Origin: CALSPH01 sp041690035
Lineage (GTDB): Bacteria; Bacteroidota; Bacteroidia; NS11-12g; UBA955
Direction of reading: 5' to 3'
DNA: 31,982 bases
Assembly (NCBI GenBank): GCA_041690035.1
Contig: JBDNFC010000071.1
Location: 1 to 31,982, forward strand
Positions 31,440 to 31,982 of this stretch are shown piece by piece. A model generated the notes under the pieces. The model worked only from the letters and a program-made list of their open reading frames with translations, searched no databases and was not told the origin of the DNA. Every line of letters begins with the position of its first letter. The first letter of the stretch is position 1. The position numbers were made by a program, and so were the translations under genes.

Positions 31440-31982
31440 ATGAAAATGCAAATATTTTTATGGTTTATTCTTGCAACATTAGGTTGTTGCAAGGATAAAC
31501 CAATAGAACCGAATCCCATTGTTAACCCGAAAACACCTGTTATTTGGCAGTATGAAACAGCTTTAAAAAACGGGTTAGCTACCAATAATTTTATTTATAA
31601 AAATATGATTATCCAAGGATTGGATGGAGATGGTCAATGGTGTAAAGTTTGGGCATTGAGTTTAGACTCTGGTAAAATTGTTTGGGAATCTCAAATATTA
31701 CCGTTTTCAACTCCCTTTAGTGCTGAAAATGCAATCTTTCAAAACAATGTAATGCTATTAGCATCATGCAAAAAAGATAGAATTCTTGCCTTAAATTTAG
31801 ACAACGGTCAAAAATTATGGGAATATGTTTTTGAAGCCTGTCCAAGAACCTTATCGATAATAAATAATATAGTTTATGTAAGCGGTATTCAATACCAAAA
31901 CCAATATGGACAAGTGGAAAGATTTAATGTGCTTACCGGTCAAAAGCTTAGCCCAATTGTTAAACTAAACAGGGATGATTTC
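31440..31982 (+). CDS. PQQ-like beta-propeller lipoprotein (partial, cut by window end)
   Basis: The ATG lies 5 bases after the lipase stop, and 181 codons are open up to the window edge. A short signal peptide ends in the lipobox Thr-Leu-Gly-Cys16, so the mature protein is lipid-anchored. The visible part contains propeller blades of the PQQ/PQQ-like type: Val-Trp-Ala-Leu-Ser-Leu-Asp-Ser-Gly-Lys-Ile-Val-Trp-Glu and Ile-Leu-Ala-Leu-Asn-Leu-Asp-Asn-Gly-Gln-Lys-Leu-Trp-Glu, about 50 residues apart. Such domains often bind partners rather than PQQ. It probably shares an operon with the lipase. Confidence 0.85.
   Translation, partial: MKMQIFLWFILATLGCCKDKPIEPNPIVNPKTPVIWQYETALKNGLATNNFIYKNMIIQGLDGDGQWCKVWALSLDSGKIVWESQILPFSTPFSAENAIFQNNVMLLASCKKDRILALNLDNGQKLWEYVFEACPRTLSIINNIVYVSGIQYQNQYGQVERFNVLTGQKLSPIVKLNRDDF

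Noticed and set aside
1..31982. CRISPR array, insertion sequence, or prophage genes
   Set aside because: No regularly spaced repeats, transposase, integrase or phage structural genes are visible on either strand.

Overview
The window is about 32 kb of AT-rich DNA (roughly one third G+C by eye) from a member of the Bacteroidota. Four things support this. At least five proteins carry or appear to carry a type IX secretion (T9SS) C-terminal sorting domain. Promoters fit the Bacteroidota pattern TTG, about 20 bases, then TAnnTTTG. Shine-Dalgarno sequences are absent and several starts are TTG. Family-level hallmarks (a DUF6089-like barrel, DUF983, a START-like protein, T9SS M1 peptidases) are also typical. 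A KDO-activating enzyme (KdsB) points to a Gram-negative envelope. I cannot fix the genus.

Layout. 1-4048 (+): the tail of a cytochrome c oxidase operon (subunit III end, subunit IV, SCO/SenC, a DUF420 protein, a small CPNC membrane protein, DUF983), followed by a fatty-acid desaturase and a hotdog thioesterase. 4296-4802 (+): a DUF1761 membrane protein. 4875-10171 (-): a DUF6089-like barrel, then a three-gene glycoconjugate operon read from a methyltransferase-GT2 fusion through a GT-C-like membrane protein to a mutase-like flavoprotein. 10323-13181 (+): an AsmA-type protein. 13247-17417 (-): an E2 acyltransferase overlapping or abutting kdsB, and separately serS overlapping a secreted Kazal-domain protein. 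17649-19914 (+): a UDP-HexNAc dehydrogenase overlapping an Asp-nucleophile alpha/beta hydrolase. 19968-20358 (-): the RNase P RNA gene. 20411-23352 (-): a tight operon of a sorting-domain-only secreted protein, a GNAT acetyltransferase and a rhomboid protease, preceded by fumC with its own promoter and terminator. 23521-27764: a START-like protein (+), a T9SS cargo protein (-) and a T9SS M1 metallopeptidase (+). 27845-27915: tRNA-Cys. 28285-31982 (+): an accessory-looking block with an XRE regulator, a frameshifted T9SS protein, a secreted lipase-like hydrolase and the start of a PQQ-propeller lipoprotein.

Most of the window is core metabolism (respiration, TCA cycle, 2-oxoacid dehydrogenase, translation, RNase P) and envelope building. 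The parts least explained by known systems are the sorting-domain-only/GNAT/rhomboid operon, the Kazal inhibitor coupled to serS, the glycan operon of unknown product, and the block after tRNA-Cys. I found no CRISPR array, insertion sequence or prophage. I saw no complete system that I can call new with confidence; the operon at 20411-21837 is the best candidate.
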